From an uncultured Bifidobacteriaceae bacterium (GTDB lineage Bacteria > Actinomycetota > Actinomycetes > Actinomycetales > Bifidobacteriaceae): a DNA stretch of 64,000 bases. Under the pieces are notes generated by a model. The model saw nothing but the letters and a program-made list of their open reading frames with translations, searched no databases and had not been told where the DNA came from. Of this stretch, positions 32,487 through 41,063 are shown piece after piece (the first letter of the stretch is position 1; the number at the start of each line of letters is the position of its first letter). A program made the translations under genes and the position numbers. The stretch is taken from the NCBI GenBank assembly GCA_947253155.1, contig CAMXYK010000004.1, positions 1 through 64,000 on the forward strand, given 5' to 3'.

Positions 32487-33190
32487 TGTCCGAGTTCAAC
32501 GCCAACGAATATTTGCAAAATATGGGAGATGCTGACTCGATGGATGTAAAACCTGAAAATGAGTCAGCTAACCCGGAGCAAAAAACTAACAGCGCGGATA
32601 GTGCTGCTAAAGCTGGTGAAAGCAGTAAGAATCATGCAGAAACGCAAGCTGATGCTAATGCGGATGCTAACGTTTCTGCGGATTCTGCGGATTCTGCAAA
32701 TACTTCAAAATCAGAAGAATCAAAAGGTAGCCAAGATGCAGAAGATGGTAGCTTGACTCCTTTGGGTAAAGCTAAAAAAGAAGCTGCAGAATACCTAGAA
32801 GCGTTACAGCGTGAGCGAGCGGAATTTATCAACTTTAGAAATCGTGCTGCGAAAGAGCAGGATCGTTTCCGCCAGCATGGAATTATCGATGTGCTTACTG
32901 CACTGCTTCCAGCATTGGACGATATTGATCGCATTCGTGAGCACAGCGAAATGGACGATTCGTTCAAAGCTGTTTCAACCAAGATTGATAAGGCTTTTGA
33001 AAAGTTTGGAGTGGAAAAGTTTGGTGAAAAGGGCGAAGATTTTGACCCGACCAAGCATGATGCGATTTTGCACAAGCCAGATCCAGACGCTACGAAAGAA
33101 ACTGTTGATGCAGTGGTTGAGGCAGGTTACCGAATAGGAGATCGTGTTATTCGTGCCGCTCGCGTGGTCGTCTCTTCGCCACAGCAGTGA
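32486..33190 (+). CDS. grpE: Nucleotide exchange factor GrpE
   Basis: DnaK nucleotide-exchange factor, 234 residues. The first about 90 residues are Ala/Ser/Asp/Asn-rich low-complexity sequence, longer than in many GrpE proteins. The conserved core follows: the coiled-coil LEALQRERAEFINFRNRAAKEQ, then the beta domain with GEDFDPTKHDAI and GYRIGDRVIRAARVVV. Start and preceding stop overlap. Confidence 0.95.
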   Translation: MSEFNANEYLQNMGDADSMDVKPENESANPEQKTNSADSAAKAGESSKNHAETQADANADANVSADSADSANTSKSEESKGSQDAEDGSLTPLGKAKKEAAEYLEALQRERAEFINFRNRAAKEQDRFRQHGIIDVLTALLPALDDIDRIREHSEMDDSFKAVSTKIDKAFEKFGVEKFGEKGEDFDPTKHDAILHKPDPDATKETVDAVVEAGYRIGDRVIRAARVVVSSPQQ

Positions 33191-33284
33191 TTTATTCTCT
33201 GCTTGCTATTCGTGTGGTAGAGATTTGAGATTTTTCGGTCAGAAAGCGAAATAGCCAATGTGCTGATAACGAAAGGAGGCACAA

Positions 33285-34337
33285 ATGGCTGAAAATGAAT
33301 GGTTAGCTAAGGATTTTTATAAAGTTCTCGGTGTCTCCAAAGATGCCGACGAAGCAACGATTACTAAAGCGTATCGCAAACTTGCTCGAAAATATCACCC
33401 TGATTTAAACAAAACAAAAGAAGCTGAAGAAAAGTTTAAGGACGTTTCTGAAGCCTATGATGTGCTGAAAGATAGTCAAACTCGCCAGCGTTACGACGCT
33501 ATTCGTCAATTTGGCGCAGGCGGCGCTCGTTTCGCAGGCGGCGCAGGTGGAGCTGGAGGCTTTGACGCATCTAGCTTCTCGGATATCTTCTCCATGTTTA
33601 ACGGCGGCTCCGGCATGGGCGGAATGGGCGGCAACGGTTCGCGCATTCGCTTTGCAACTAGCGGAGCCGGCCCGAATATGGGTGATATTTTCTCCATGTT
33701 TAGCGGTGGCCGGCAAAATCCGGGCGCAGCTGGATTCCAGGGCGCGAATGGTTTTGCAGGCGAGCAGTACGCTAAAGCTCAGCCGGAAGATGTGCCTGAA
33801 AATGGTGAAGATATAACAACAAATATCAAGCTTACTTTTAAGCAGGCTTTTAAAGGTGCTACGGTGTCGCTTCGCGCGGCAGGCGAAACTTTTAAAACGC
33901 ATATTCCAGCTGGTGTAAAAGCCGGTCAAAAAATTCGTTTAAAAGGAAAGGGTAAGCCGGGTAAATTTGGCGGTTCTGCAGGCGATTTGTATTTGCATGT
34001 GCAAGTTGAGCCGTCAGATCGCTTTACTTTACGAGATAACAATTTAGTTGCTGATTTGCCTTTAACTTTGAGCGAGGCTGTGCATGGCGCAAAAGTTACG
34101 CTTAACGACGTAGACGGTAATGCTGTGACTTTTAAAGTGCCTGCTGGGTCTTCTAGTGGAGACGAGGTTCGTGCTCAAGGTGCTGGTGTGCCTGGTTCTA
34201 ACGGCGATTTTATTGGTATTGTGCAAATTCGTATACCAAAGCACTCAAGTATGTTACTTAAGCGTGCTGCAAAAGAATTTGATAAAACTGCCGGCGAATC
34301 TTACGCAGAAGAAGTCAGCAATTTGAGGCAAAAGTAA
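33285..34337 (+). CDS. dnaJ: J-domain co-chaperone, Zn-finger-less (CbpA/DnaJ2 type)
   Basis: Hsp40 of 350 residues that stimulates DnaK. The J domain occupies about 10-75 with HPD at 38-40, followed by a Gly/Phe-rich region (about 78-155) and C-terminal beta domains (KLTFKQAFKGATVSL and after). No CxxCxGxG zinc-finger repeats are present, so it is a type II protein. GAAAGGAGG precedes the ATG. Third gene of the HspR-controlled operon. The 3' end carries about five degenerate 10-bp copies of AAAGTAAAGC that span and repeat the stop codon. Confidence 0.93.
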   Translation: MAENEWLAKDFYKVLGVSKDADEATITKAYRKLARKYHPDLNKTKEAEEKFKDVSEAYDVLKDSQTRQRYDAIRQFGAGGARFAGGAGGAGGFDASSFSDIFSMFNGGSGMGGMGGNGSRIRFATSGAGPNMGDIFSMFSGGRQNPGAAGFQGANGFAGEQYAKAQPEDVPENGEDITTNIKLTFKQAFKGATVSLRAAGETFKTHIPAGVKAGQKIRLKGKGKPGKFGGSAGDLYLHVQVEPSDRFTLRDNNLVADLPLTLSEAVHGAKVTLNDVDGNAVTFKVPAGSSSGDEVRAQGAGVPGSNGDFIGIVQIRIPKHSSMLLKRAAKEFDKTAGESYAEEVSNLRQK

Positions 34338-34396
34338 AGCAAGTAAAGCGAAAGTAACGCAAAATAACGCAAAAGTAAGGCAAAGGAAGGCGTGCT

Positions 34397-34996
34397 ATGA
34401 CACCAATAACGCGTGAAACTAAAGCATTGTATGAAATGTGTGCTGTTGCTTTAGTGCGTGGTACTGCAACGCTTGACGGTGCAGATGAAGTAGGTTTTAC
34501 TCTTGATTTGCCAATATTTACCGTCAGCCACGTAGCACGCCTTACTAATACGCATCCGCAAACTCTTAGGCAATACGACCGCCTGTGTTTAATTATGCCT
34601 CAGCGCACAGGCGGCGGCGCTCGCCGTTACTCGTTAAGAGATATTGACAGAATCGTGCAAACTCAGCATTTAAGCCAGGATGAAGGCATTAATCTTGCTG
34701 GGATTATGAAAATTTTGGCGCTTCAAGAAGAAAATCGACAGCTTAAAAGGCAAGTTCGTCATTTGACGGAAGCTGCAGAATCTTCAGAACGCAATATTTT
34801 CACTGCGAATGCGGACGGAGATATTGTGGAAATGCACCGCTCACGCAACGCTAGGCGCTGGAGGCGAGATATTCGCACAGAGCGCAGAGCGTTGCCGTCG
34901 TCTTATTCTGTGGCAGAGTATGCTAAAGCACAAAAAGGTGCTATTGAAGCTCCGGAAGGGAAGTCTGTGGTGCTTTGGCGAGCTTGGAGCGTTTAA
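34397..34996 (+). CDS. hspR: Heat-shock repressor HspR (MerR family)
   Basis: Repressor of 199 residues with a MerR-type winged helix: FTVSHVARLTNTHPQTLRQY, then RTGGGARRYSLRDIDRI, both typical of HspR. A coiled-coil (LQEENRQLKRQVRHL) follows. It binds HAIR sites with DnaK as co-repressor in other actinobacteria, and a HAIR site precedes this operon. AAGGAAGG lies upstream of the ATG. Its last 56 bases overlap the end of a convergent HAD phosphatase gene. The C-terminal tail is longer than in many HspR proteins. Confidence 0.92.
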   Translation: MTPITRETKALYEMCAVALVRGTATLDGADEVGFTLDLPIFTVSHVARLTNTHPQTLRQYDRLCLIMPQRTGGGARRYSLRDIDRIVQTQHLSQDEGINLAGIMKILALQEENRQLKRQVRHLTEAAESSERNIFTANADGDIVEMHRSRNARRWRRDIRTERRALPSSYSVAEYAKAQKGAIEAPEGKSVVLWRAWSV

Positions 34997-35723
34997 TAAC
35001 AATATCTTCAAGCGTTTTTACATTCACATTTTCGTAGCCGTTAAGCTCAGCGTGGTGCTTGCTTTCGGAAATATTTGCGCGAGAAAAACCAGTTTGCGCA
35101 ACTACAGTCGCTCCAGAATTAACTGCGGCAGTTAGACCAGATAACGAATCTTCTACAATTACGCAATTTGCCATTTGCTTAGCGATTTCTTCCGCATTTC
35201 CGCAAATTCCAACAATTTTTCCAGCAGCCAAATATGGTTCAGCGCTTGGCTTAGGTGCGTAGCCGTCGTCGCCGCAAACATAGCCTACGAAAGCACCTTC
35301 CGGCGCGTGCTTAACAATATTTTCTACTAAGCAACGCGGCGAATTGCTAACTAAAACTGAAGGAATCCCAGCTTTTGTAAGGCTTTTAAGCACGTCGAGC
35401 ACTCCAGGAATCCACGGAACGCTTTCAGCTTCGCGAGCTGCAACGTAATCAACCATTCCTTTGCCAACTTCTTCTACAGTAAGCTTTGTGCCGGAAGGAA
35501 TCATTTTATTTGCAACTGTTTCTAGGGAGCCGCCTGAGCATTCCCAAGCTAAATCCTCATCCCAATATCCGCCGTATTTTTTAACCAAATAAAACTCAGA
35601 CTCATGCCAATATGGTTCGGAATCAATAAGCGTACCGTCCATATCCCAAAATACTGCGCGCAAAATATGCTTATTTTCTTGCTTATTTATAAGATTTTCT
35701 AATTTTTCCGTCTTTTGTTCCAC
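34941..35723 (-). CDS. HAD-superfamily phosphatase (beta-phosphoglucomutase-like)
   Basis: Haloacid-dehalogenase fold hydrolase, about 260 residues, with a helical cap. Motif I is FWDMDGTLIDSEPYW (nucleophile Asp), motif II VLVSNSPR, motif III Lys in APKPSAEPY, motif IV VIVEDSLSG. The GGSLETV and GTKLTVEEVG cap region fits sugar-phosphate phosphatases or phosphoglucomutases. I prefer the GTG at 35723 (AAGGA ten bases upstream) over the TTG at 35732, which is almost on top of that site. It lies 85 bases downstream of the penicillin-binding protein gene, and its 3' end overlaps hspR. Substrate unknown. Confidence 0.85.
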   Translation of the reverse strand: MEQKTEKLENLINKQENKHILRAVFWDMDGTLIDSEPYWHESEFYLVKKYGGYWDEDLAWECSGGSLETVANKMIPSGTKLTVEEVGKGMVDYVAAREAESVPWIPGVLDVLKSLTKAGIPSVLVSNSPRCLVENIVKHAPEGAFVGYVCGDDGYAPKPSAEPYLAAGKIVGICGNAEEIAKQMANCVIVEDSLSGLTAAVNSGATVVAQTGFSRANISESKHHAELNGYENVNVKTLEDIVIKRSKLAKAPQTSLPELQ

Positions 35724-35808
35724 TATTTGCAATTCCTTGTAATTTATTTTTTACCTGCCCCTCGCATGCCTCTAAATTCGACATTATACGATATTGCTGA
35801 CCGTATGA

Positions 35809-38142
35809 TTACTGACCGGTATGAGGAGTAGAAGGATCAGACTGACTTTCTCCAGTATTCCCAGAATTTGTGTTCGCGGAGCTGCCTAATCCATCTAGCA
35901 AAGAATTTTCGTCATCTTGCGAATGATTGTTAGGTTGCTCTTCGCTACCGTTCGCTTTATTATCTTTGCTATCTTTATTAGCATCTTCGTTATTGTAATT
36001 ATTTTCGTCAGTGTATGAACGTCCGCCTAAGCCCCACGTGCCGTCGTGGCCGCCAACATCGCCTGTATCTTCCGCATCTGGGAATTTAACATTTTGACTA
36101 CCAGCAAGCGCCTTCTTCATATACTTAGTAAACAGATGAATAGGGTATGCGCTTCCTCCGCTGTATCCGTGGAACGGCTTAATTACTTGTGGATTTCCTT
36201 TTGCATCCGGGCTCCACATAGCAAAAACAGTAACTACATTTGGCGTGAATCCAACGAAACTACCAGCAGTACCATCGTTTGCAGTTCCAGATTTTCCAGC
36301 AAGCTCTTTTCCAACTGCTCTAGCTTCAGTTGCAGTACCATGCTGAACTACGCCAGTCATCGCTTTAATCGCCAATGCTGTATCTTTTGGCGAAAACACT
36401 TGCTTACCGCTAGTTGGCGCGCGATAAAACTCTTTGCCATCAGGATTCTTTACGCTAGCTACAATATGCAAATCTGGTCGTATTCCCTTATTTGCAAAAG
36501 TTGCGTAAGCTCGAGCAATTTCGCTCACATGCACAGGATCGTTACCCAATACTGTAAATGGATTCTTACCGTTGACGCGTTTAGGACTTAATCCAGCAGT
36601 AACAGCGTTGTGCGCAACTTTCTTAGTTCCTAACTTATCTTGCAAAGCCATATACACGGTATTTACAGAATTTGCTGTTGCTTTATACAAATTAATTGAG
36701 CCGTAACTAGCATTTCCAAAATTAGCAACAGGTTTTTCAATGCCGTTAAATTTAAGTGGAGAATTACCATTAAAAAGCGTATCCAAACTTGTTCCAGCCT
36801 GAATTGCTCCAAGTAAAGCGAAAGGTTTCATTGTGGAACCAGGCTCATACAATGCTTGTGTTGCATTATTTAGTTGCTTTTTAAGATAGTCGTCTCCTGC
36901 ATATAAAGAAATAATGGATCCGTCTTTTGCGTTTACTGACATTGAGCCAATTTGCAAATCTTTTGGCACAATTCCGCGTCCGTCTTGCGATGGGCTTGCA
37001 ACTTTGAACATTAAATCTTGCTTAGCTTTGTCAATAGTTGTAATAATGCGATATCCGCCGCTATCGAGATCTTCTTGAGTAAATGCGCCGTTTCGAGTTA
37101 GCTCTTCTCGAACCATGTGCAATAGGTATCCTTGCGGACCGGCATACATATTTTGCGTAGTTTGAGTAATAGTTTTTGGCATCGTAGCTTGAGCAGCTTC
37201 GGACGGAGTAATGTATCCGTCTTCTTTCATAATTCTCAAAACTCGCTTAAATCGAATACTCGCTTCTTTAGGGCCGACTGCAGGATCCCATCGGCTTGGA
37301 GCAGGTATAATTCCAGCTAAAAGTGCTGCTTGTGGCAACGTTAAATCTTTAGCTTTTACGCCAAAATAAGCTTTAGCTGCAGCTTGAATGCCGTAAGCTC
37401 CGCGACCAAGATAAATAGTGTTCATATAATTGCAAAGAACTGTATCTTTATCTTGAGTTTGCGCAATTTTTAAGGCCAAAATAGCTTCGTGCAGTTTTCC
37501 AAGATACGTTTTAGTTTCGCCTAAATAGTAGCGTTCTGCATACTGTTGAGTAATAGTAGAACCGCCCCAGCGTCCGCGCTTTGTGACGTTATGAATAAGC
37601 GCGCGTCCGATTCCTTTAAAATCAATGCCATTGTCGTGGTAGAAGGAACGATTTTCGGACGCAATAATTGCTTTACCAACATATTTAGGTAGTGCAGAAC
37701 AGCTAATAATTTCGCGATTTTGTTCAGCAAAAGAGCCTAATTCTGTTTTTCCGTCAGAATAATAAACTTTCGTTTTATCGGCCATTGCAACTTTGTCAGG
37801 AGCAGGTATGTCTGTTGTGGCATACATAAAACCAAAAACAAGCGCGCCAAGCAAAATAGGAACGAAAATTATAATAAGCAACCAAAAAATAATCGGGTGC
37901 CTTCCATGCCATGTTTTTCGGCGCTGCATTCTAGTGTATTCTCGCGAGCGCGCGCGTCTTGAATTACGGCCGTCATAATTAGAAGGCTTTTGATTATCGT
38001 AATAATCTCGATAATCATATTCTGCGTACTCACTAGGTGAAACTTGTTGCATATTAGCATTATTAGGTGAGTGTGACGCTACACTTCGTGGTGTTTTTGC
38101 ACGCGAAGTAGAATTTCGCCTTCCATTATTATGTGTAACCAT
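35809..38142 (-). CDS. Bifunctional class A penicillin-binding protein
   Basis: Peptidoglycan glycosyltransferase and transpeptidase, 777 residues. A basic, Ser/Asn/Tyr-rich cytoplasmic segment is followed by one transmembrane helix (about 83-106). The GT51 domain contains IIASENRSFYHDNGID and GGSTITQQYAERYYLG. The transpeptidase has the active-site SxxK (STMK), SxN (SVN) and KSGT (AGKSGTAND) motifs. The tail is a Asn/Asp/Ser-rich extracellular stretch. Start 38142 is preferred to 38220 because GGTGG lies just before it. It is divergent from ino1 and probably cotranscribed with the HAD gene. Confidence 0.93.
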   Translation of the reverse strand: MVTHNNGRRNSTSRAKTPRSVASHSPNNANMQQVSPSEYAEYDYRDYYDNQKPSNYDGRNSRRARSREYTRMQRRKTWHGRHPIIFWLLIIIFVPILLGALVFGFMYATTDIPAPDKVAMADKTKVYYSDGKTELGSFAEQNREIISCSALPKYVGKAIIASENRSFYHDNGIDFKGIGRALIHNVTKRGRWGGSTITQQYAERYYLGETKTYLGKLHEAILALKIAQTQDKDTVLCNYMNTIYLGRGAYGIQAAAKAYFGVKAKDLTLPQAALLAGIIPAPSRWDPAVGPKEASIRFKRVLRIMKEDGYITPSEAAQATMPKTITQTTQNMYAGPQGYLLHMVREELTRNGAFTQEDLDSGGYRIITTIDKAKQDLMFKVASPSQDGRGIVPKDLQIGSMSVNAKDGSIISLYAGDDYLKKQLNNATQALYEPGSTMKPFALLGAIQAGTSLDTLFNGNSPLKFNGIEKPVANFGNASYGSINLYKATANSVNTVYMALQDKLGTKKVAHNAVTAGLSPKRVNGKNPFTVLGNDPVHVSEIARAYATFANKGIRPDLHIVASVKNPDGKEFYRAPTSGKQVFSPKDTALAIKAMTGVVQHGTATEARAVGKELAGKSGTANDGTAGSFVGFTPNVVTVFAMWSPDAKGNPQVIKPFHGYSGGSAYPIHLFTKYMKKALAGSQNVKFPDAEDTGDVGGHDGTWGLGGRSYTDENNYNNEDANKDSKDNKANGSEEQPNNHSQDDENSLLDGLGSSANTNSGNTGESQSDPSTPHTGQ

Positions 38143-38314
38143 ACATTCCACCGTAGCGCCCGGGCTGAATTTTTCTATAATAGCAACTATTTTTGCGTAA
38201 AAAATACCGAAAAAACTCATATTTGCCCATATTGGTTAGAGCAATAGTATGATGAAGTATGTGTGAGTGCGGCATAATGTAATGTCGCTGATTTTTTGCA
38301 GGCAAGGAGTCTAT

Positions 38315-39457
38315 ATGAGCATCCGCGTTGCCATTGCCGGCGTAGGCAATTGTGCTTCGTCGCTGGTTCAAGGCGTTGAATATTACAAAGACGCTGATGA
38401 CGGTGAGAAAATTCCAGGGTTGATGCACGCTGTATTTGGTCAATATCGTGTGCGCGATATTGAGTTTGTGGCGGCTTTTGATGTTGATTCATTAAAAGTT
38501 GGGCATGATTTAAGCGAAGCAATTGGCGCTTCGCAAAATAACACCATTCGTTTTGCAGACGTGCCAAATTTGGGCGTTGAAGTTATGCGCGGCCCTACTT
38601 ACGACGGTTTAGGTGATTATTACCGTGAAATGATTGATGAATCCGATGCTGAGCCGGTTGATGTTGCGAAAGTTTTGAAAGATAAGCATGTTGACGTGCT
38701 TGTGTCTTACTTGCCGGTTGGGTCCGAAGAAGCAGATAAAGCTTACGCAACTGCAGCAATGGAAGCTGGTTGTGCTTTTGTAAACTGCTTGCCAGTATTT
38801 ATTGCTTCCGATCCTGAGTGGGCGCAAAAATTCCGTGATGCTGGCGTGCCGATTATTGGCGACGATATTAAAAGCCAAGTTGGAGCAACAATTACGCACC
38901 GCGTTATGGCACGTCTTTTTGAAGATCGCGGAGTTCGCTTGGATCGCACGTATCAGCTAAACGTTGGCGGCAACATGGACTTCATGAATATGCTTCAACG
39001 CTCAAGGCTCGAGTCTAAAAAGATTTCTAAAACGCGCGCAGTAACGTCAATCGTGCCGCACGAAATGGATGAGCATAACGTTCATATTGGCCCATCTGAT
39101 TACGTTGCTTGGCTGGACGACCGTAAGTTCGCTTTTGTGCGTTTGGAAGGCACGACTTTTGGTGATGTTCCGCTTAATTTGGAGTACAAGCTTGAGGTTT
39201 GGGATTCTCCAAATTCTGCCGGCATTGTTATCGATGCTGTTCGTGCTGCAAAAATTGCGCTTGACAGGCATTTGTCTGGCCCGATTTTGGCTCCAAGTTC
39301 ATACTTTATGAAGTCTCCAGCTGTGCAGCATGAAGATAGCGAAGCTCGTCAACTAGTTGAGCGCTATATTGCTGGCGAAGTTGAAGCGGACGAAACGCAG
39401 CTTAATGCTGATGTTGAAGAAGCAAAAGAGCATGGCAAAAGCGTGTGGCGTGCGTAA
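38315..39457 (+). CDS. ino1: Inositol-1-phosphate synthase
   Basis: NAD-dependent isomerase (380 residues) that converts glucose-6-phosphate to inositol-1-phosphate for phosphatidylinositol and related lipids in actinobacteria. The N-terminal Rossmann motif is VAIAGVGNCASSL, and conserved segments LPVGSEEADKAYA, GDDIKSQVGATITHR and LNVGGNMDFMNM are family-typical. ATG 38315 has CAAGGAG upstream and begins at the family's usual MSIRVAIAG. An 18-bp tandem duplication repeats the stop codon in frame. Confidence 0.92.
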   Translation: MSIRVAIAGVGNCASSLVQGVEYYKDADDGEKIPGLMHAVFGQYRVRDIEFVAAFDVDSLKVGHDLSEAIGASQNNTIRFADVPNLGVEVMRGPTYDGLGDYYREMIDESDAEPVDVAKVLKDKHVDVLVSYLPVGSEEADKAYATAAMEAGCAFVNCLPVFIASDPEWAQKFRDAGVPIIGDDIKSQVGATITHRVMARLFEDRGVRLDRTYQLNVGGNMDFMNMLQRSRLESKKISKTRAVTSIVPHEMDEHNVHIGPSDYVAWLDDRKFAFVRLEGTTFGDVPLNLEYKLEVWDSPNSAGIVIDAVRAAKIALDRHLSGPILAPSSYFMKSPAVQHEDSEARQLVERYIAGEVEADETQLNADVEEAKEHGKSVWRA

Positions 39458-39500
39458 TTTATTTAGCTAGCGTAATTTATTGCCACTAATTTATTACTAC

Positions 39501-39528
39501 TCGACATATAGCGAAAATCGTGTAATAT
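39501..39528 (+). promoter_or_regulatory. Promoter of the SRP RNA
   Basis: TCGACA (39501-39506) and TAATAT (39523-39528) are 16 bp apart, placing the start at about 39535, just before the SRP RNA stem. Confidence 0.65.
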
Positions 39529-39535
39529 AGATAAA

Positions 39536-39624
39536 GCCTCCGTGTGGCACTACGTCACCCAATCCCCCCAGGGCAGAAATGCAGCAAGGGTAAGTGGCCT
39601 CTAGTGGGTGCGCGGAGGTTTTAT
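39536..39624 (+). ncRNA. ffs: Signal recognition particle RNA (4.5S type)
   Basis: Small bacterial SRP RNA. The closing stem pairs CCTCCG (39537-39542) with CGGAGG (39613-39618), and the Ffh-binding domain IV loop contains GGGCAGAAATGCAGCAAGGG. A run of T follows the closing stem. It guides ribosomes making membrane proteins to the translocon together with Ffh. Confidence 0.93.
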
Positions 39625-39687
39625 TATTCCCAATTTTATTTTGCGCAAAACTCGCGCTGTCGTAGAGACTGTCGTAAAGTCTAAAGT

Positions 39688-40929
39688 ATGAGCGAAGAAT
39701 TTACAGAAATTCATGACGAAAATTCTGATAATCAGTCTAATGATTCTGCAAAGAAAACAGACGACGAATTATCAGACAGCAGTTTGCAATCTAATAATTT
39801 GCAATTTAATAGTTTGCAAGATATTGAAGAGTTGCCTGAATTGCAAGATATTCAAGCATTTTCTGCAATGAATAATGAAGAATCTTCTGACTTAGACTTA
39901 GCAGATAATTCAGTATTAGATAAAACAAATTCTCTTAAAAATTCTGCAACAAATTCTTCAAAAAATTTAAATCAAGATTCTTTATACGACGACGAAGAAT
40001 CGGAATTCGATCCATTAACAAAACGCCCACGAGTTTCTGCAATATTGTGGTGTGTTGCGTTCGCAGTCGTATTTCTAATTTCTGCAGCAGGACTTTGGTT
40101 TGTGTGCGTGCAAACTGTAATAGGCCAAAGCTACGAAGAAATGGTTATTGACGGTTTTGGATCTCACGGAGTTCCGTCGTGGCTGAAGCTGTGTTTAAAA
40201 CCGCTTTGTAATTCAATAGTTGTTATTGTTATTGGAGCTCTTATAGCTGCTGCTGCACTAGTTGTGGCATGCGTTAGAAGAAGATGGTGGCTGCTCGGTC
40301 AATGTGCCGGAATTATTATTTTGGCTGCAGCAGCTGAACCGCTTAAAAAAATTCTTCCTCGACCAATGCTTATTAACATACAATACTTGTCGGCAAATTC
40401 TGCACCTTCAGGTCACGCTTTACTTATTGCAACAGCTTGCGCTTTGCTTATTTGCACAGTTTCGCGCGTTTGGCGAGCTTGGGCAGCTGTTGCTTCTGCT
40501 GTAATAAGTATTCTTGTGCAACTTTCTTTGATTGCAGGTCACTGGCATAGAGCATCTGACGTTATTATGTCGCTTCTTCTTGTTGGCGCAATAACGCTTA
40601 TTGTTCTTGCCTTAACACGTAGTAGCGGAATGGATTTGCCTGCTTATAGGCGATCTTCAGTAAGTGTGCAAATAGTTGGAAGCTCAATGATTACGCTGGG
40701 CGTGTTCTCCTGCTTGTATGCTGAATATTTAGTTTGGCAAATTCTTCCGGGAGTTGATATTTTCGCACAGTGGGCTGCGAACGTGTCTTATATTGCAACA
40801 TACTGGTTAATTATTGGTGTATCTTTGCTAGTTTATGGAGCAATTATGGTAATGCGTCACTCTACTGCGTCGCCATTAAGTAGGCTTGGTTTAGTAGGCG
40901 CTCCGCCAACTCCACCGTCTGCAGCATAA
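39688..40929 (+). CDS. PAP2-family membrane phosphatase with acidic N-terminus
   Basis: Membrane protein of 413 residues. The first about 115 residues are an acidic, Asn/Ser/Asp-rich, cytoplasmic-looking segment, then about eight hydrophobic segments follow. The PAP2 active-site motifs are visible: KKILPRP (motif 1), PSGHALL (motif 2) and GHWHRASD (motif 3). The family dephosphorylates lipid phosphates such as undecaprenyl pyrophosphate or phosphatidic acid. No clear ribosome-binding site precedes the ATG. It stands between the SRP RNA and topA. Substrate unknown. Confidence 0.85.
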   Translation: MSEEFTEIHDENSDNQSNDSAKKTDDELSDSSLQSNNLQFNSLQDIEELPELQDIQAFSAMNNEESSDLDLADNSVLDKTNSLKNSATNSSKNLNQDSLYDDEESEFDPLTKRPRVSAILWCVAFAVVFLISAAGLWFVCVQTVIGQSYEEMVIDGFGSHGVPSWLKLCLKPLCNSIVVIVIGALIAAAALVVACVRRRWWLLGQCAGIIILAAAAEPLKKILPRPMLINIQYLSANSAPSGHALLIATACALLICTVSRVWRAWAAVASAVISILVQLSLIAGHWHRASDVIMSLLLVGAITLIVLALTRSSGMDLPAYRRSSVSVQIVGSSMITLGVFSCLYAEYLVWQILPGVDIFAQWAANVSYIATYWLIIGVSLLVYGAIMVMRHSTASPLSRLGLVGAPPTPPSAA

Positions 40930-41063
40930 GTAATATGTCTACTCTATCTGCTTTTATCCACCGAGGTGGAATTTAATAGACGTACTGCATAAGTTGCGAT
41001 ACAGTTAGCGTGAAACATGTAGTTCACAGCTGTGTGTTTGATTTTGTTAGGAAAGGAGCGAAT

